A stretch of 64,000 bases of DNA from the NCBI GenBank assembly GCA_009599575.1, contig VWND01000018.1:434001-498000 (forward strand), read 5' to 3'. A program made the translations under genes and the position numbers. Below are positions 22,501 to 35,300 of the stretch, piece after piece. Position 1 is the stretch's first letter; every line of letters starts with the position of its first letter. The DNA is from Blumeriella jaapii. Lineage: Eukaryota > Ascomycota > Leotiomycetes > Helotiales > Drepanopezizaceae. The notes below the pieces were generated by a model. It saw only the letters and a list, made by a program, of their open reading frames with translations. It was not told the DNA's origin and did no database searches.

Positions 22501-25500
22501 GCGATGTCCTGGGTACATCATGCTTGGATTCAAGCTCACTGCTAATCAAGATGTCTGAGCCAAGGGTTGGAGTTGTTGGCGTGGATGTTGCCGACATCAA
22601 CACGTGACTGGCCTCTCGGATCTCGCTTAGCTGTTGATCCGGGTATTCGAGACTTTGGGAAGTTCCTGCAAACGAGCCCCTCTTGTCATCGGAACCTGAG
22701 TCTGAATTTTTAGTCACGTCAGGCTGAGTATAACTCGCTTCGATAGGCTCATTTCCAGGCTCATCCACGGTGGAAAGCACCCAGCTGCCGGTCTCATCAT
22801 CTCGGACCTGACATTCTGTGAGTATGTCGTTGGGGCCGTCCATGGCTGAAGGCTCCGAGGAAACCATCCCATTGCGATTGACATCAAGTTCGCTGCTCTG
22901 ATCCGGAAGATTTGTTGGGATCGGCCCTTGGTCGTTGCTGGCGATCTCCGCAACAGCATGTACAGCATCGTCTGATTTGCTGTCAGAATCTATGCAGCCT
23001 TCAAAGTCTTTCCCTGGGAGCAAGTCCGAGTGGATTACAGAAGTCCCAGATGACTGGATACCAGTTTCGTGTGAGGAGCCTGTCGCCTCAAAAACCATCG
23101 AGTTTGATTCTGCCGGTTCAGAAGTCGCTTCTCCAAAGGCAGAAAATGCATCTGGAGACTCTCGGCTTGTAGCACTGCCAGATTCAAGCAATGCCAATGC
23201 CTGCTCATTGACAGACATTCGATTTGGGCTTTCAGAAGCCTCTGCCTCCGCAGCAATCTCGTCCATCTCATCTAGTGCAGGGATAGAGTGCGACAAAGAA
23301 CCCCCAAGCTTCAGCTCCGGATATAGATCTTCGATGCTCTTGCTCGCCCTCACGCGGTTCGCATTCCGTTTGAATATCTCCTCTTCCGATTCTATAGGCT
23401 GTACCAATTCAAAGCTTGTTGCGCGCCTGCGTTGTTTGTTGAGAAAGTCGTCTGTGTGGCCTTTGGCGGAAGAAGTGAAGGAGACAGAGTTTCGGGGGCT
23501 AGACTTGATACTACTCTTAGAGGATAAGAAAGACTCTATGTGCCGAGAAATCGATCCGCGATGCGCGATTTTGGCTCTGGAGTTCTCGGGGGCGGGTTGA
23601 GGAGCGGCCTGTTCGGGCTCAGAGAATTGCTGGTCCTTCGGCTCTTCAAGAGATTTAGCCGTAGAGAACAATTGATAGATATCGCCGCGTTTGTTATCTC
23701 CTTGTGTCGTACGATCTATGTTTTGCGTGGGGGAAACGTCGGTTTCCTGGCTAGTGACAGAGCCGCATCCATCATCGATTTCAGCAGATTTGGCCTCGCT
23801 GCCGTCTTTCCCAGCCTGTGGAGGAACATCTCGATGTTGACTGTCGTCAAGTCTCGGATTTGTTGCTACGACCAAGTCTTCGTTCTCGTTATCGTTCTTG
23901 CCTGGCAAGACGCTATCATCGTCCAAGCTTTCAGGCTCCACACTCTCGCCCGGTTTAATCTCTTCCTCTTGACATGTTGTGCTTCCACATTTGGCTATTG
24001 GCCTGGGAGACATTGACCTAGGAGAATTGAAAGGAGATTTCAAAGTCGCCAAAGATAACTGTGGAGAGTTGAGAGGAGTTTGCATAGTCACCATTGCTAA
24101 ACCTTGCTCAAGTTTTGGATACTGATCGCGTATAGGCGAGCGTCTCATTATGAGACTGGTTTGTTTTGCAACAACCAGTCTCATCATCCGGTCCAAGTCG
24201 TTCTCTTGAGTCTCTTCTCTCTCGCCGCCGAAATCGATTCCCAATGGACAATCTGTTACGTGGATTTCTTGAGACCCAGAAGCCTCGTGTGAATTTTCAG
24301 GAGCCATTTGTAGTCCGTCTACTGGAAGAGATACTCCTTGGACAGGGCTATTAGCTGTTTCGACCCTTTCACACTCCTGTGGTGTCGAGATATTTTGCTG
24401 CTGGACGGTGCCATCCGATGTCTCGAGCCAGGCCCCAAAAGATTCCGCCTCGATCTTTTCTGCCGAGAAAGTCGCCACTCTCTGAGTTGAACCGTTAGAG
24501 GTTTCGATCCAGGAAGTCATGAGGTTGTCTTCTAGAAGCTTTCTCTGGACTGACCCATTTGATGACTCTACCCAGTAATATTCAGGTCGAGCCTTCATTG
24601 TTTCAGGCGCTGGAATAAATACCCTCTGGACCGAGCCGTTGGAGGTCTCAACCCAGGAAGCCACAGAGTTATCCTTCAGAGACATCCTCTCGACCGACCC
24701 AGTTGATGTCTCTCTCCAAAATAATTGAGCCTGGTCGTCACTCTCCTTCACCGGCAGATGCGCTGGGCTCTGAATTGATCTGTTCGGCGTCTCAAACTCG
24801 AGTGACTGGAACTCATAACTTTGCAGAGATCTCTGAACAGAGCCGCTCAGTGTTTCTATCCAGGAAGGACGAAAGTCATCTTCCAGCAGCTGTCTCTGGA
24901 CAGAGCCATTTGAGTTCTCAATCCAATAGAGCTGTGCCTGAACATCGGTTCTCGGTAGCACTGTTGCCATCGGATTCGATAAGATCTTGGCTAGACTATC
25001 CGGCATCTCAGTCAAAAGTGACCGAGTTTCGTTTTCCTGGAGTTGTTTATGCACAGAGCCATTCGAAGTCTCCTTCCAAGCGGAGGATGGCTCCTCTAGC
25101 TGCCTCTGCCTCTGTACCGAACCATTCGACGTCTCGACCCACTTCCAGCAGAATCGATCGTCACTCTCAGTTCCTTGTATCACGGGAGCTCGATCGCAAA
25201 TGTTTTGCTGTGCTATGGTGTCTTCCTCTGCTTTGACACTGACTCGAGTGGTGATATTCCCGCTTACTTCTGGAGCAACGCTAGGACTGGGAATATCGTG
25301 TTTGACGGCATCTTGGGTTTGGTATTTTAATGTCGATGGCTGAGCGTCCAAGTCGACAGGCTCAAGGATATCCTTCTCTTTCGGGTTCTCTGATTCGATT
25401 AAAGATAGAGATCTTTTTGAATCCAAGTCGACAGATTCAAGAACAACCTCTTTTGCAACGTTATCGGCTTCAACTTCAAAGGAGATATTCTTGATACCTA

Positions 25501-26687
25501 AGACAACTGGCTGAGACGCGAATTCCTGCGGTGAAGATTCCGGGATGTGAGATACTTCCCTCGTTGGGAAATCGGCCGTATTCTTCTGCTCTGTCTTGTC
25601 ATTCAAGATGACAGATTCAACAGTGACCTTCTTCGACTGGGAGTTCAGCTTCTGGGCATCTCTGTCATCTGAGATAACAAGCGGCGCGTTTTCAGCGGCT
25701 ACGTTTCCAGAGATCTTCTTGGCGGGGGAAGGAGCGGTATCTCTGCCTATCTGCCACCAAGCCTTGTGATTTGAAGGAGGGTCAGTGGCCTTCGTTTCTA
25801 CAGAATCAGGTGAGGTCTTTGTAGCTTGAGGTGCGGATAAAACTGTCTCCTGCTGTGGCTTGGTGATCGGGTTGGTGGTGCCCTGTGAAGAGCCGGGTGC
25901 GTAGCGTGGTGAGTGAATGTTGGTCTTTGCTCGGCTCCTGAATTGAATTTCGGGAATAACGGTCGGTACAGCGAGAGCAGCCTCGATTTGGGCGTTGATT
26001 GACTACATTTTCCACTTGTTAGCATTCGATGTTGTCTCAACCTTTCGCGTATCCGGTTTTCTAGGGCATCAAAGAACAAGCCCCCACGAACTCGAAACCG
26101 GCCATCACATAAACCCAAATAAGACGAAATCGTATGGAGGAAAAGAAGAGAAAGAGACTCACCCTCCGCTCCTCATCCAATAATTCCAAGCGCTTTTTGC
26201 CCTCCTCAATCACCCTCTCCGTCTCATTCTCTAACATTTCCATCTCTCTCTCAAGCTCCTCCAACACGTCTCTCTCCCTCATCTCCCTCTCCAATTCCCA
26301 TTTCTCGTCCTCGTCTCTCAGCTTCTGCTCTCTCTCGGCCATTAACCTTCTCGTCTTCTTCTCTCTCTCCTCATCCTCCCTTCTTTGCCTTTCCATCAAA
26401 GCTTCTAGCTCCCTCCTCTTCTCCTCCTCCGCCTTTACCCTTTCCCGCTCCCGCTGCACCACAAGTGCAGCTTGCTCCCTCTCCCTCTGCGACGAGAGTT
26501 CAGCGAGGGCGAAGGAGTGCGCGGCTCGTAGCGCGGTGAGCTTCGCCTCGCGAGACGCAGATAAGCGGTCCATCTTCACGTGGTCGGCGGTGTCGGAGAG
26601 CGTATTGATACATTTCTGTATGCTGTCTATATTCTTGCGGAGCTGCTCGATGAGTATGGACACTTTGGCTGGAGGTTTGGTCGCCAT
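19573..26687 (-). CDS. Very large coiled-coil protein with two internal repeat families
   Basis: Exon 1 runs 26687-26163 (175 codons). A 160-nt intron (26162-26003) has a GTGAGT donor, a GCTAAC branch point and a TAG acceptor. Exon 2 then runs open from 26002 to about 21050. The N-terminus (KVSILIEQLRKNIDSIQKC) leads into an Arg/Glu coiled coil (REREQ, RRREDEEREKK) to about residue 175. The middle is acidic, Ser-rich and probably disordered. Residues roughly 460-750 carry repeats of W-x-E-T-S-N-G-S-V-Q-R. The C-terminal 400 residues are 46-residue tandem units. The frame changes once, in 21046-21200, where a C-rich stretch encodes Pro runs: the long frame stops at 20999 while the frame carrying IRLPHIRIPADLTTDKPG continues to 19573. 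This may be a C-tract indel or a small missed intron, or two separate genes. I know no functional assignment; the architecture suggests a scaffold or cytoskeletal adaptor. Confidence 0.65.
19836..20880 (-). repeat. 138-bp coding repeats (46 residues), about eight units
   Basis: The plus-strand marker GAGCATACTTGT(A/G)ATGAAGG starts at 19865, 20003, 20141 and 20279, exactly 138 bp apart. These four units are nearly identical and about four older ones are diverged. Each encodes QVSSPVVEKATDKPE plus a variable KNDVPSLQVCSSVVD segment and a charged DQEEKEDERQS linker. Confidence 0.9.
24330..25160 (-). repeat. Coding repeats with core WxETSNGSVQR
   Basis: Nine clear copies (for example WVETSNGSVQR, WIENSNGSVQR, WRETSTGSVER, WLETSDGTVQQ) and three degenerate ones are spaced about 20-30 residues apart. 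Between cores a short acidic/hydrophobic phrase such as QLLED recurs. Confidence 0.9.
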
Positions 26688-28923
26688 TTCTTTCGTGGGC
26701 TTTAGGCGTAAGGCGACTTGCGTGTTCGAGGCCTGGCAGGTAGGAAAAGACGTCCACCCGCTCTAATTTTGTCTCTTCTCGATGCGGAAAATCGGTTGAT
26801 GAAGAAAAGGCACGATAGAACGACTGTACAAAGTCGCGACAGCAAATTCTCAAAAGACTCGGCAAATCAAAACTTGAGGTGAAGACCAGAATCCTTCTGA
26901 AAGATAGAAATCACTCTTCCTTCCAGAACCAACAAGAATTTCGTCCAGCGAAGAAGCGAGAGAAACAGCCGAGGGTCTTCCCTGCAGATGGCGAATCGAA
27001 GAAGAGCGAGAGAATTGAAAATGAGAGAGGGACCTGATCTACCCGCGGAAATGTTTCCAGCGACGACAAACGGCACGAATGAAGAGAGAAAGAGAAAGAA
27101 GGAACAGAGACAAACGAAAGAAAGGGGAATAAATAACTCATACTGTAGCCGTCAAGTCTCAAGTCAAGTCAAACAGTTGTCTGGCTTTTGTGGTTTCAGC
27201 CCAGAGGTCGGGTCGATCGCGAGAGAGGGTGAAGCGAATTATGCTTCAGATCTTGGGTCGTGAATCACGTGATAGTTAGATTTTCTCGACATTTTGCTTG
27301 CCATCAGGGCGAAAGCTTCCTTAAACTCTTATGTAAAAAACAGTTTTCAAACCTCGGATCCGCAATCCGAACGCCGCTGGACACGAGACTCGCAAACGCA
27401 AGGGATTTGAATGATCTGATCGCGTTGAAGAATAGTGTCGAGATCAGAAAGAAATCGCGAGTCATCTTTGTGTCGAAGAAGCAGCATTATGCTCATATCT
27501 ACCTGTGTAGTTTCCTGTCGTCTGTTAGTAGCCAGCCTGTCAGGAAGTGGTTAGAAACAAGCGTTGATTGCTTGATTTTCTACACAAACCAAAAGTCTCC
27601 AGCTTGAGACTGGGAGTTTAAATGTACTGTAACGTCCAAGGGGTACATGCACCCCTGCCATCTGTATATGTAAAACTGGAAATAAGGTATTGAAACTATG
27701 TATGGGGGTGTATGCTTGCTAAAGGTGCTCAAACTCAGGTGGTGTAAAGCCTCCAGGACAGCAACGAAACTTATCATGAAAGTAAAAAGAGTGAAAACAA
27801 AGCACAAAAACCATTCAGGAAAACATTCTATCACGGAAAGTAGACAAGAGACAAAAGTGTTTTCATATCAAAACTGATGGTGATGATCATGATGATATAT
27901 TAATTAACGTCTGGAGGGGGCAGTGAAACTGCGCAAACTCAAGCCTCCCGTAGGGCACTGGAGACGAGCTAAGCTGGGGATTTTTTGCATACATGAGACC
28001 CTCGAGAAAGCAGTTATATAAAAGACATGTGTGACAAGTGTCCGCTATCTGAGCCCTTCCCCTTCATATCAAAACTAAGAAGCTGGAGGGGATATAGTGC
28101 GAAGACCACCATTTTCTAATGTGTAGTTGCTGGGGGGGGGGGGGGGTTGGAATCACAAACAATTTACACATAACTTAAACTCAAAACTGATAGTCTGACA
28201 TCATTTGAAATGCCTACCTAGTAAGGTAATTAAAGAAAACAGTTCCATTGACAATCAGTGCACTCGATGTGTAAGTATCGTGAGGAAGGTAAAGGTAAAA
28301 CCGGCATGCCATAAGTCTGCGTGCATGCCCTGTCCAGCGCGCAACGGGCTGAACAACTTCCCAATCACAGCCATCGTTATAAGAATCTTGTCCCAGCAAT
28401 AGGGGTGGGGAGGGGGGCTTGCGATATGGAACAGCGCACCAAACACAGCGGTGTGGATTCACATGTTGCTGTGCGACAAACTTTAACCAAGATATTTGCT
28501 TGATTCTGGAAGCATTACAGACAAAAGCAAAATCGACTGACTGAATGGGCACGTTCTTGAAAACGCAAAATTAAGGGCTGAAGAGAAAACCTTGAAATCT
28601 GTGTGATGGACTAACCGGCGCAGAGCTCTAATGCAAATCATATCGTAAAGGTCAGAGAAATGTTACGAACCAACGGCATCTGAAGTTCTGTCTAAAACAA
28701 AAGTAACGAGCATTTGAGGCGATGCATCGAGGGAGAGTAATAATCAGGAGCTAGTTGGCATGTTAGCACTTTTTGTTTCCAATAGATTGCGTGCACCACG
28801 CAAGACGAAAGGCTGGTAAATGGAGCATCGAAGTAAAATGTTTTGGCTTTGATATTATCCGTATTGCAAGTCTATATTTTGAATAATAACATGAACATTA
28901 TTGAATTAAAAAAAAAGGGAGGA

Positions 28924-28925
<2 letters not shown>
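26688..28925. other. Intergenic DNA left of the AT-rich island
   Basis: Promoter side of the large minus-strand gene, then about 2 kb without a supported frame. A 15-base G run lies at 28132-28146. Frames at 27260-27607 and 28205-28552 lack recognisable protein content. Confidence 0.5.

Positions 28926-28956
<31 letters not shown>
28926..28956. repeat. 31-base G homopolymer
   Basis: An uninterrupted G run ending 32 bp before the left inverted end of the AT-rich element. The true length is uncertain in any assembly. Confidence 0.85.
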
Positions 28957-28959
<3 letters not shown>

Positions 28960-28988
28960 CAGCTTCGCTAGGTACCTTACCGGAACAC

Positions 28989-29037
28989 GCTGGATTTGCA
29001 TAAACCGTGTAGAAACTGTTTAAGATTTTTAAACCGT
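28989..29037 (+). repeat. Left terminal inverted repeat
   Basis: Starts GCTGGATTTGC and contains ATAAACCGTGTA. It pairs with 37288-37336. Further AAACCGTGC and AAACCGTATA motifs follow to about 29075. Confidence 0.8.
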
Positions 29038-31237
29038 GCAGTAATCGTATAGAATTTTTAAACCGTATAGGATACGTTTAGCGAAGGTATAAAATATGCT
29101 TTATTACATGCCTGAGGCATATACTACCAAGGTCCTATTCTGGCCCCATTCTGGCCCTACAGCCTTATATGCTTTTTATATGCCTGAGGCAGAAAGTTTA
29201 TAATTTGGTTACGAGGTCAGAATACTTTCAACTTTCAATTTATTTTAATATTCTATTTTATTTTATACTTCTAGTATCAAAGGTATTTTAACAAGCCTTA
29301 TTTAACTTTAATAAAAGCTTTGCGAATAAAGCAAATATCAAAATGCCACCGAAAGTTTTTTTAATATTCTTTAGCAAAACGCAAATACTGGCGATATTAA
29401 TCGATACTGCTATTAATATTTACTCCCTTTTTTTTTTTTTTTTTTGTAAAAAACCGTAATTTTGTAACGATTAGTATACTAAATGCTGGGCTTTAAGTAT
29501 TGCTTGATTTTTAATATTTAATAGCAGAATATCAATGCTAGCTAATGCTAGCTATAATGCAGTTATTCTATTAAAATTCGCGCTGCAAATTTATGGGTTT
29601 TAAATCAAAATATCTGATTACAAGCTATACGATTCGTAGTCAAAATTTATAAAAGCAAATACCGGGAAAAACGGCTGTATTAAAAATAATATACTTTCGA
29701 TGTTAATTACTTTAAATCTGAAATTCCTAAAAAACACTTATATATTTCTAAACAAATCCCAGATTTTGAAATCATATTGCTGCTGATACAATTTGAAACT
29801 TTTAATACCGCTTATAAAAACGGATTAGGATAAGCGAAGCAGCAATAATTTGAGAATCTTTTTCCTTTTTAAAATTTTAATAATTATTTATATTAAATCG
29901 GTAAAAAACCTATCGTTTATAGCATTATTTCCATCGAATAAATCTATTATTTTTTGGCCGAAAGCATTTTTATTAAGCGTGCTTTTATTAAATCTGTTAG
30001 ACTTTTCCTTAGGCTCGTAGCCAAACCTTTCGTCGATTTTTTCGTTAAATTTTCTATTGGATTCGGATTCGGATATAATAACGGCGTTATCGACGAAAAA
30101 ATTTTTTTTTTTCCGAAGCTTTTTTAATAATAGAGGTGCGCGAATTAATTTTATATTTTTTTTTGGAAAATTTTATTAATATCGATTTTCGAAGCTGTTT
30201 TTTTCTTAGCTTTATCGACAAAAGTAAAATCGGCAATATTTAGCTTTTTAAAAGTTTTGTATTAAAACAAGAAATCGTAAAGCTATAACAATTTAATACG
30301 TAAATCTGATTTTCCTTGGCTTTCGATACTTTTTATTTATTAGCGATATGCAACAGCTAAATTAAAATAAACAGCTGAATCGAAAAAAATTATCAATTAG
30401 TATTAAATCAAAAAATAAAAACATAGCTTACTTACTGCGAATATAAAATTAACCTAGCTTAGCAGACTTTTTAAAACTGATTATGCCTGCTAAATAATAT
30501 TAAATAAAATGAAAAATCGATTGGTTCAATTAATCGAAAAAACGATCGCGGAAACTGTTTATATTTAAATTCCAAACTTTTGGTATATTATTTTGATTTT
30601 TTTTAAATTCTGCTTTAGGTTTTTTAACATTTAATGCTTTTAAATACGAACGTTGTTTTTTAAATTTGATTTTGCAAATATAAAAATATAAATCAAATTC
30701 GGACAAATCTGATCCGAAATGCTTGCGAATAATATGGCCGAAAAAAATTCAAAAATAAAACATAAAGCTTTAAATACGAATTTTACGATTAAAAACACGC
30801 AAAGCTTTCTTATTTTTTTTCTGATAATTCAATAATATTCTTAATCTTTTCGATTTCCGAAATTGCTAATGCTTTTTTAATTATTAATTTGCGCTTTCTG
30901 AATCTTTTAATAAATAAATTCGTAAGCTTTTAAAAATTGAAATAAAAAGGCGTGAAATCCGGATATTTGGATTTATAACTATTTATTAAGCCAATTCTCG
31001 GAATATCAGCGAATATAAATTGGGGAATACTAGTTGTATTAGCACTAATTCGTTTGCCAACAAAAATATTTAAGATACGCTGCAAAAAAATCAGCTTTTA
31101 TATTATATATTAATATAAAAAAACTTATAATACTAAAAAGAAAAAATGTTTAAAACTACGATCAAATAGCATATTTTGCTCAGCTAAATTTGCAAACAAA
31201 TGGCTTATATTTCGAAGCTGTTGTTTGCGACCAAAAG

Positions 31238-31332
31238 ACTGATTGCGAACGGAAGACTGATTGCGAACGGGAGGCTGATTGCGAACGAAAGGCTGATTGC
31301 GAACGAAAAGCTGATTGCGAACAGAAAGCTGT
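31238..31332. repeat. 18-bp tandem repeat inside the transposon
   Basis: CTGATTGCGAACGGAAGA units repeat five to six times with small changes. They keep the reading frame (six codons per unit), which argues that the array was once coding. Confidence 0.85.
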
Positions 31333-31649
31333 TTATTGCGCGGAAAATCCGAGATTTGAAAAGCGAAAGCTTAAGAAGCATTTGAAAATTCTTATAAAGC
31401 TGGATCGATCTGAAATTCGATATATTTTATAGCGTTTGGCGGGTTTTAACCTGGGAATTGCGATGAATCTGGGAATTCTGGTTGATTTAGAAGTTTTTGG
31501 CTTGAATTATAGCCGAAAGAAAACTGCTGTTAACCATCCTGGAAACCCGATATATTAAATCCGGAAGGAAAAGCAGAAGGAAAAAAGTAGCGCTGTTCGC
31601 CCGGCGTATTTTTTCTATTAGTATGTTTTTTATCGGATGCATCTTTTTA

Positions 31650-31860
31650 ACCTTTTTGACCTTTTTGACCTTTTTGATTTTTTTAACCTTTTTAACCTTT
31701 TTGATTTTCTTGACCTTTTTAATCTTTTTAATCTTTTTGACCTTTTTGACCTTTTTAACCTTTTTGACTTTCTTAACCTTTTTAACCTTTATAAACTTTT
31801 TGACCTTTTTGACCTTCTCTACCTTTTTTACCTCCTCGACCTTTTCGATTTTTTGGTCTT
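31650..31860. repeat. 9-bp ACCTTTTTG tandem array
   Basis: About 20 copies of ACCTTTTTG/ATTTTTTTG. On the minus strand it encodes repeated Lys-Gly-Gln triplets with RIP-type stops. The open plus-strand frames (Phe/Leu/Thr) are artefacts of the repeat. Confidence 0.85.
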
Positions 31861-32399
31861 TCTTTTCCGCTTCCGCGCTTGCCTAAATCTTTAAATAACA
31901 TAATTGCGTTTCGAATATTTATTTTATAATTAATTTAAGTAAAAACATACAAAACAAAATAAAAACTGATTAAAAAAACACTTACGAAGAATTTAAAAGC
32001 TAAAAAAATTTAAAAATTAAAAAAAACCAAAAAAATTGGTATTTACAAAATTTCCGATAATTTAAAAACGATAAGATTTCGAATAATCGTCGTATGCAAA
32101 GCACTAAAGCTTAAAAAAAACTAGCTTTCAGAAGACTGTATAATACAAAAAATTAGCGACAAAAAAAGCTGGACCGTGCGGAAAGCTAATGCTCGAATAA
32201 AATTAAACTCGGGATTTTAACGTCAAGCACTTCCGTTTTAATAAATCTAAACTGCAACGGGTTTTAATATAACAAAAACCGTTTTAATTATTATAATATT
32301 ATATCAACTTTTAAAAATCGAAACTACAACAAGCAGTATTATATATACGCTTTTTTTTTTCGGAATTCTGCTGATTTATTATAATACCAAATCATAATC

Positions 32400-35300
32400 T
32401 TTAATATAAAAAGCTTTAAATCCAGTTTTAAACATAATAGAAATCGGCAAATGCGTATTCGAAGCGCTAATGCTAATGATTTAGCGTATCGAAATCCATA
32501 TCAAAATCGAAATCCATATCAAAATCGAAATTCATATCAAAATCGAAATCCATATCAAAATCGAAATTCATACCAAAATAATTCGGAAAATAATATTTAA
32601 TCTCGAAAACGCTTCCGCAGTTTAAGCAATATTTAATATGCCGATATCGACAACGCCGTTATTTATAATAAATTTAATAATAACGACGATATCGATAATA
32701 TTATAAATAATACAAATATATTCGAAAACAACGGTATAAAAGTATTCGGAAATGCAAACGATTTAATAGTTTTTTTCGGATTCGAATGCTTAATATAATC
32801 GCTTGCTTTTTTTTTGCATATCGATAAATTGCTATTTAATACTAATAATATTTTTAGCCGGTGAATTAATTAGCGCGATATTTAATAAAAAGCGACCTTG
32901 AAAACGATATCGAGCTTTTTATTAATATCGATTTGCAAAAAATACAATTCGAAAATTAATATTAAAATCCTGCTATAAACGAACGCGTTAAAAATAGCAT
33001 TTTATTTATTAAATTCAATTGGAAAAAAACTAATAAAACCGATGCTACGTTTTTAATTCTCGAAATTCAGATTTCGCGTCGCGATATTAAATTGCCGGTT
33101 TAAAATCCTAACGATATATTTAAACTAATTAAGCACCGTTAATATTTCGATTTCGATATATCAGAATTAAAAATAAACTTAAGCTTTTTCGTAATAAATT
33201 CTCGGATTTTTCGCAAAAAATATTCGGCGCTGCATTAATTATTAAACATATTATTTAATCCGGCATTTTCAAAATTTTCTTGCGTTACTTGGAACTTTTA
33301 AAAAGCATATTAAAAAAGCGCTTTCTTTTTTGCAAATGCGAAAAAAAAAAATCCCGCTTATTTTAGAAAAGCTTGCTATTAAAACTGCTATTCGAAAGGC
33401 AGCTAAGCAAATCGACGATATTTTTTTAGAAAATTTGCATTTTTTTAATCTTATAAATTTGTATATCAAATTTATATTTTCGAATATCAGCAAATTTATA
33501 CATACGGGCATGGCAAAATTTATAAATAACTTTACAAAGCTTTAGCATTCCCGATATTGGTTTTTATTTATCAGAACTTTTTCGAAAAAATACGCACATT
33601 TTCAGCAAAAATATAAAAAGCTTATATTTCTATCGGATTTTATAATATACATTTGCAACGATATCGATTGCATCGTTTATACCACCGAAACAGGTTTTAC
33701 TAATTATAAAAGCAGAATTCAAGCAGTCGGCCGTAATATAACTGCAAAAGCCGCCGAGGCCGGAAATAAAAAAATTATTATTTTAAAAATTCGAAAGGTT
33801 TTAAATATTATCGAACTAATAAATATAAATATTATGCTAAACTTTATCGTCAAATCTTATAAGCTTATGCAATTGCTTTTTAACGACCATTATATTTATA
33901 TTACCGAATCTTAAATTTTAAAACGCGAAGCCAATCGACGTGGAATTGAATTATATATTCGATGAAATAAACGCCGATAAAATATTTTTTTTAAATATAA
34001 AAAAAAAAATCCGACCCGATAAGGATTTTTATACGCCGGATAATCGAGCTAAAATATAAAGCATTTATAAATTATTTTCTTTTGTTTTCAGCTTCGTATT
34101 AATAACGTAAACCCAGATTCGAAAGATTCTATTATATTATATTAATTTTTTTCGCGCCGAGCTAAAATTGTTTGAATTTGGCAAAAATACTTTCGTTAAA
34201 AATTAAAATATTAAATATAATATTTGCGTATCGGTATTAATACAAATATTTATCGACGGTTTTAGCTTTTATCGGAATTTTTATCGGTCTTTTATAAGCT
34301 TTTACCAAATCCCCGCAGATTTTAATTTTAAAAATAAAATTCGCCGCGCTAATATGCTATCGATTACTTTAGGTTCCTACGGAAGTAATTTTAACGATAT
34401 TATTAATATTATAAAACAACTTAAGCGGCTCGATAAAAGCGTAATAATCGAGATTAACGAAATATATATACTAATATGCGTTTTTACTTTATATTATTTT
34501 GGAAATATACCGTAATAACAAGCCAATTCGGATATGAAAACACAAAAAGCAGCTCGTAAATATCGATTTTGCTTCGTTTATAAAAATAAACGTAAAAAAA
34601 CTTTACGTACGATACAAAAGCCTTAAGCAAATACTATTACTAAATTATTGCTATAAAAAAAGAAATGCTATTTCGCAAAATCAAAAAAAAACGAAAAATT
34701 TATACCGCGAAATAAAATATAAATATCGACAGCTTTTTATTAATAGCTATTTTTTCCAATTTTGAATATTATTATAACTCGACCAAAAGATTTTGTTTAT
34801 TCCGAATATAATAATTTAAAAAAATTAATACACGAAATCTTTATTCAAGCCGTTTTGACTATTCCAGCTTTAAAAGCTTACAATCGTACTTTTCGCAGGT
34901 TTCCGTTTCCGAAAAGTTAGAACCGTTTTCAGTCACTTTTTTATCATTTGAAATTATATAGCCTTTTTAATTATATTCGTTAAAATATTATTATTTCTGG
35001 CTTGCTCCGAAATTGGCTAACAGAGCGTTATATTCAGCCTTTTTTTTTTTAACGCCGCCAAATTATACACTCGGAATCCAATAGCTTTTATTATTTCCAT
35101 TTATACTGCCGCGGCCAAAAATACTAGCTTATTAATTTTTAATCGTATAAAAAATAAAAACGATAAATTGAATTTGCATATTATTATTCTTCGAGCACGC
35201 TAGCTTTTTCAGCAGCTTTGCAACGACGCTGCGAATAATATTCAGGCTAACCCAAAAAAAAAAGCTTTTTTACATTTTTAAAAAATAAAAATCGTTTCGC

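Larger units (their letters stand above)
29880..31900 (-). pseudogene. Second decayed reading frame of the transposon (unknown product)
   Basis: Read on the minus strand, 30115-29940 is open and protein-like (KIDERFGYEPKEKSNRF). Upstream, 31860-31650 encodes G-Q-K triplets with Gln codons turned into stops, and 31332-31238 encodes six-residue units (FRSQSA / VRNQSS). The frame therefore seems to run from about 31900 to 29880, opposite to the transposase. I do not recognise the protein. It could be an accessory DNA-binding protein of the element, as some CACTA-like elements carry, or a captured gene. Confidence 0.4.

Noticed and set aside
31623..31894. Phe/Leu/Thr-rich open frames resembling a membrane protein
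   Set aside because: They follow the 9-bp ACCTTTTTG repeat in an element otherwise full of stops.
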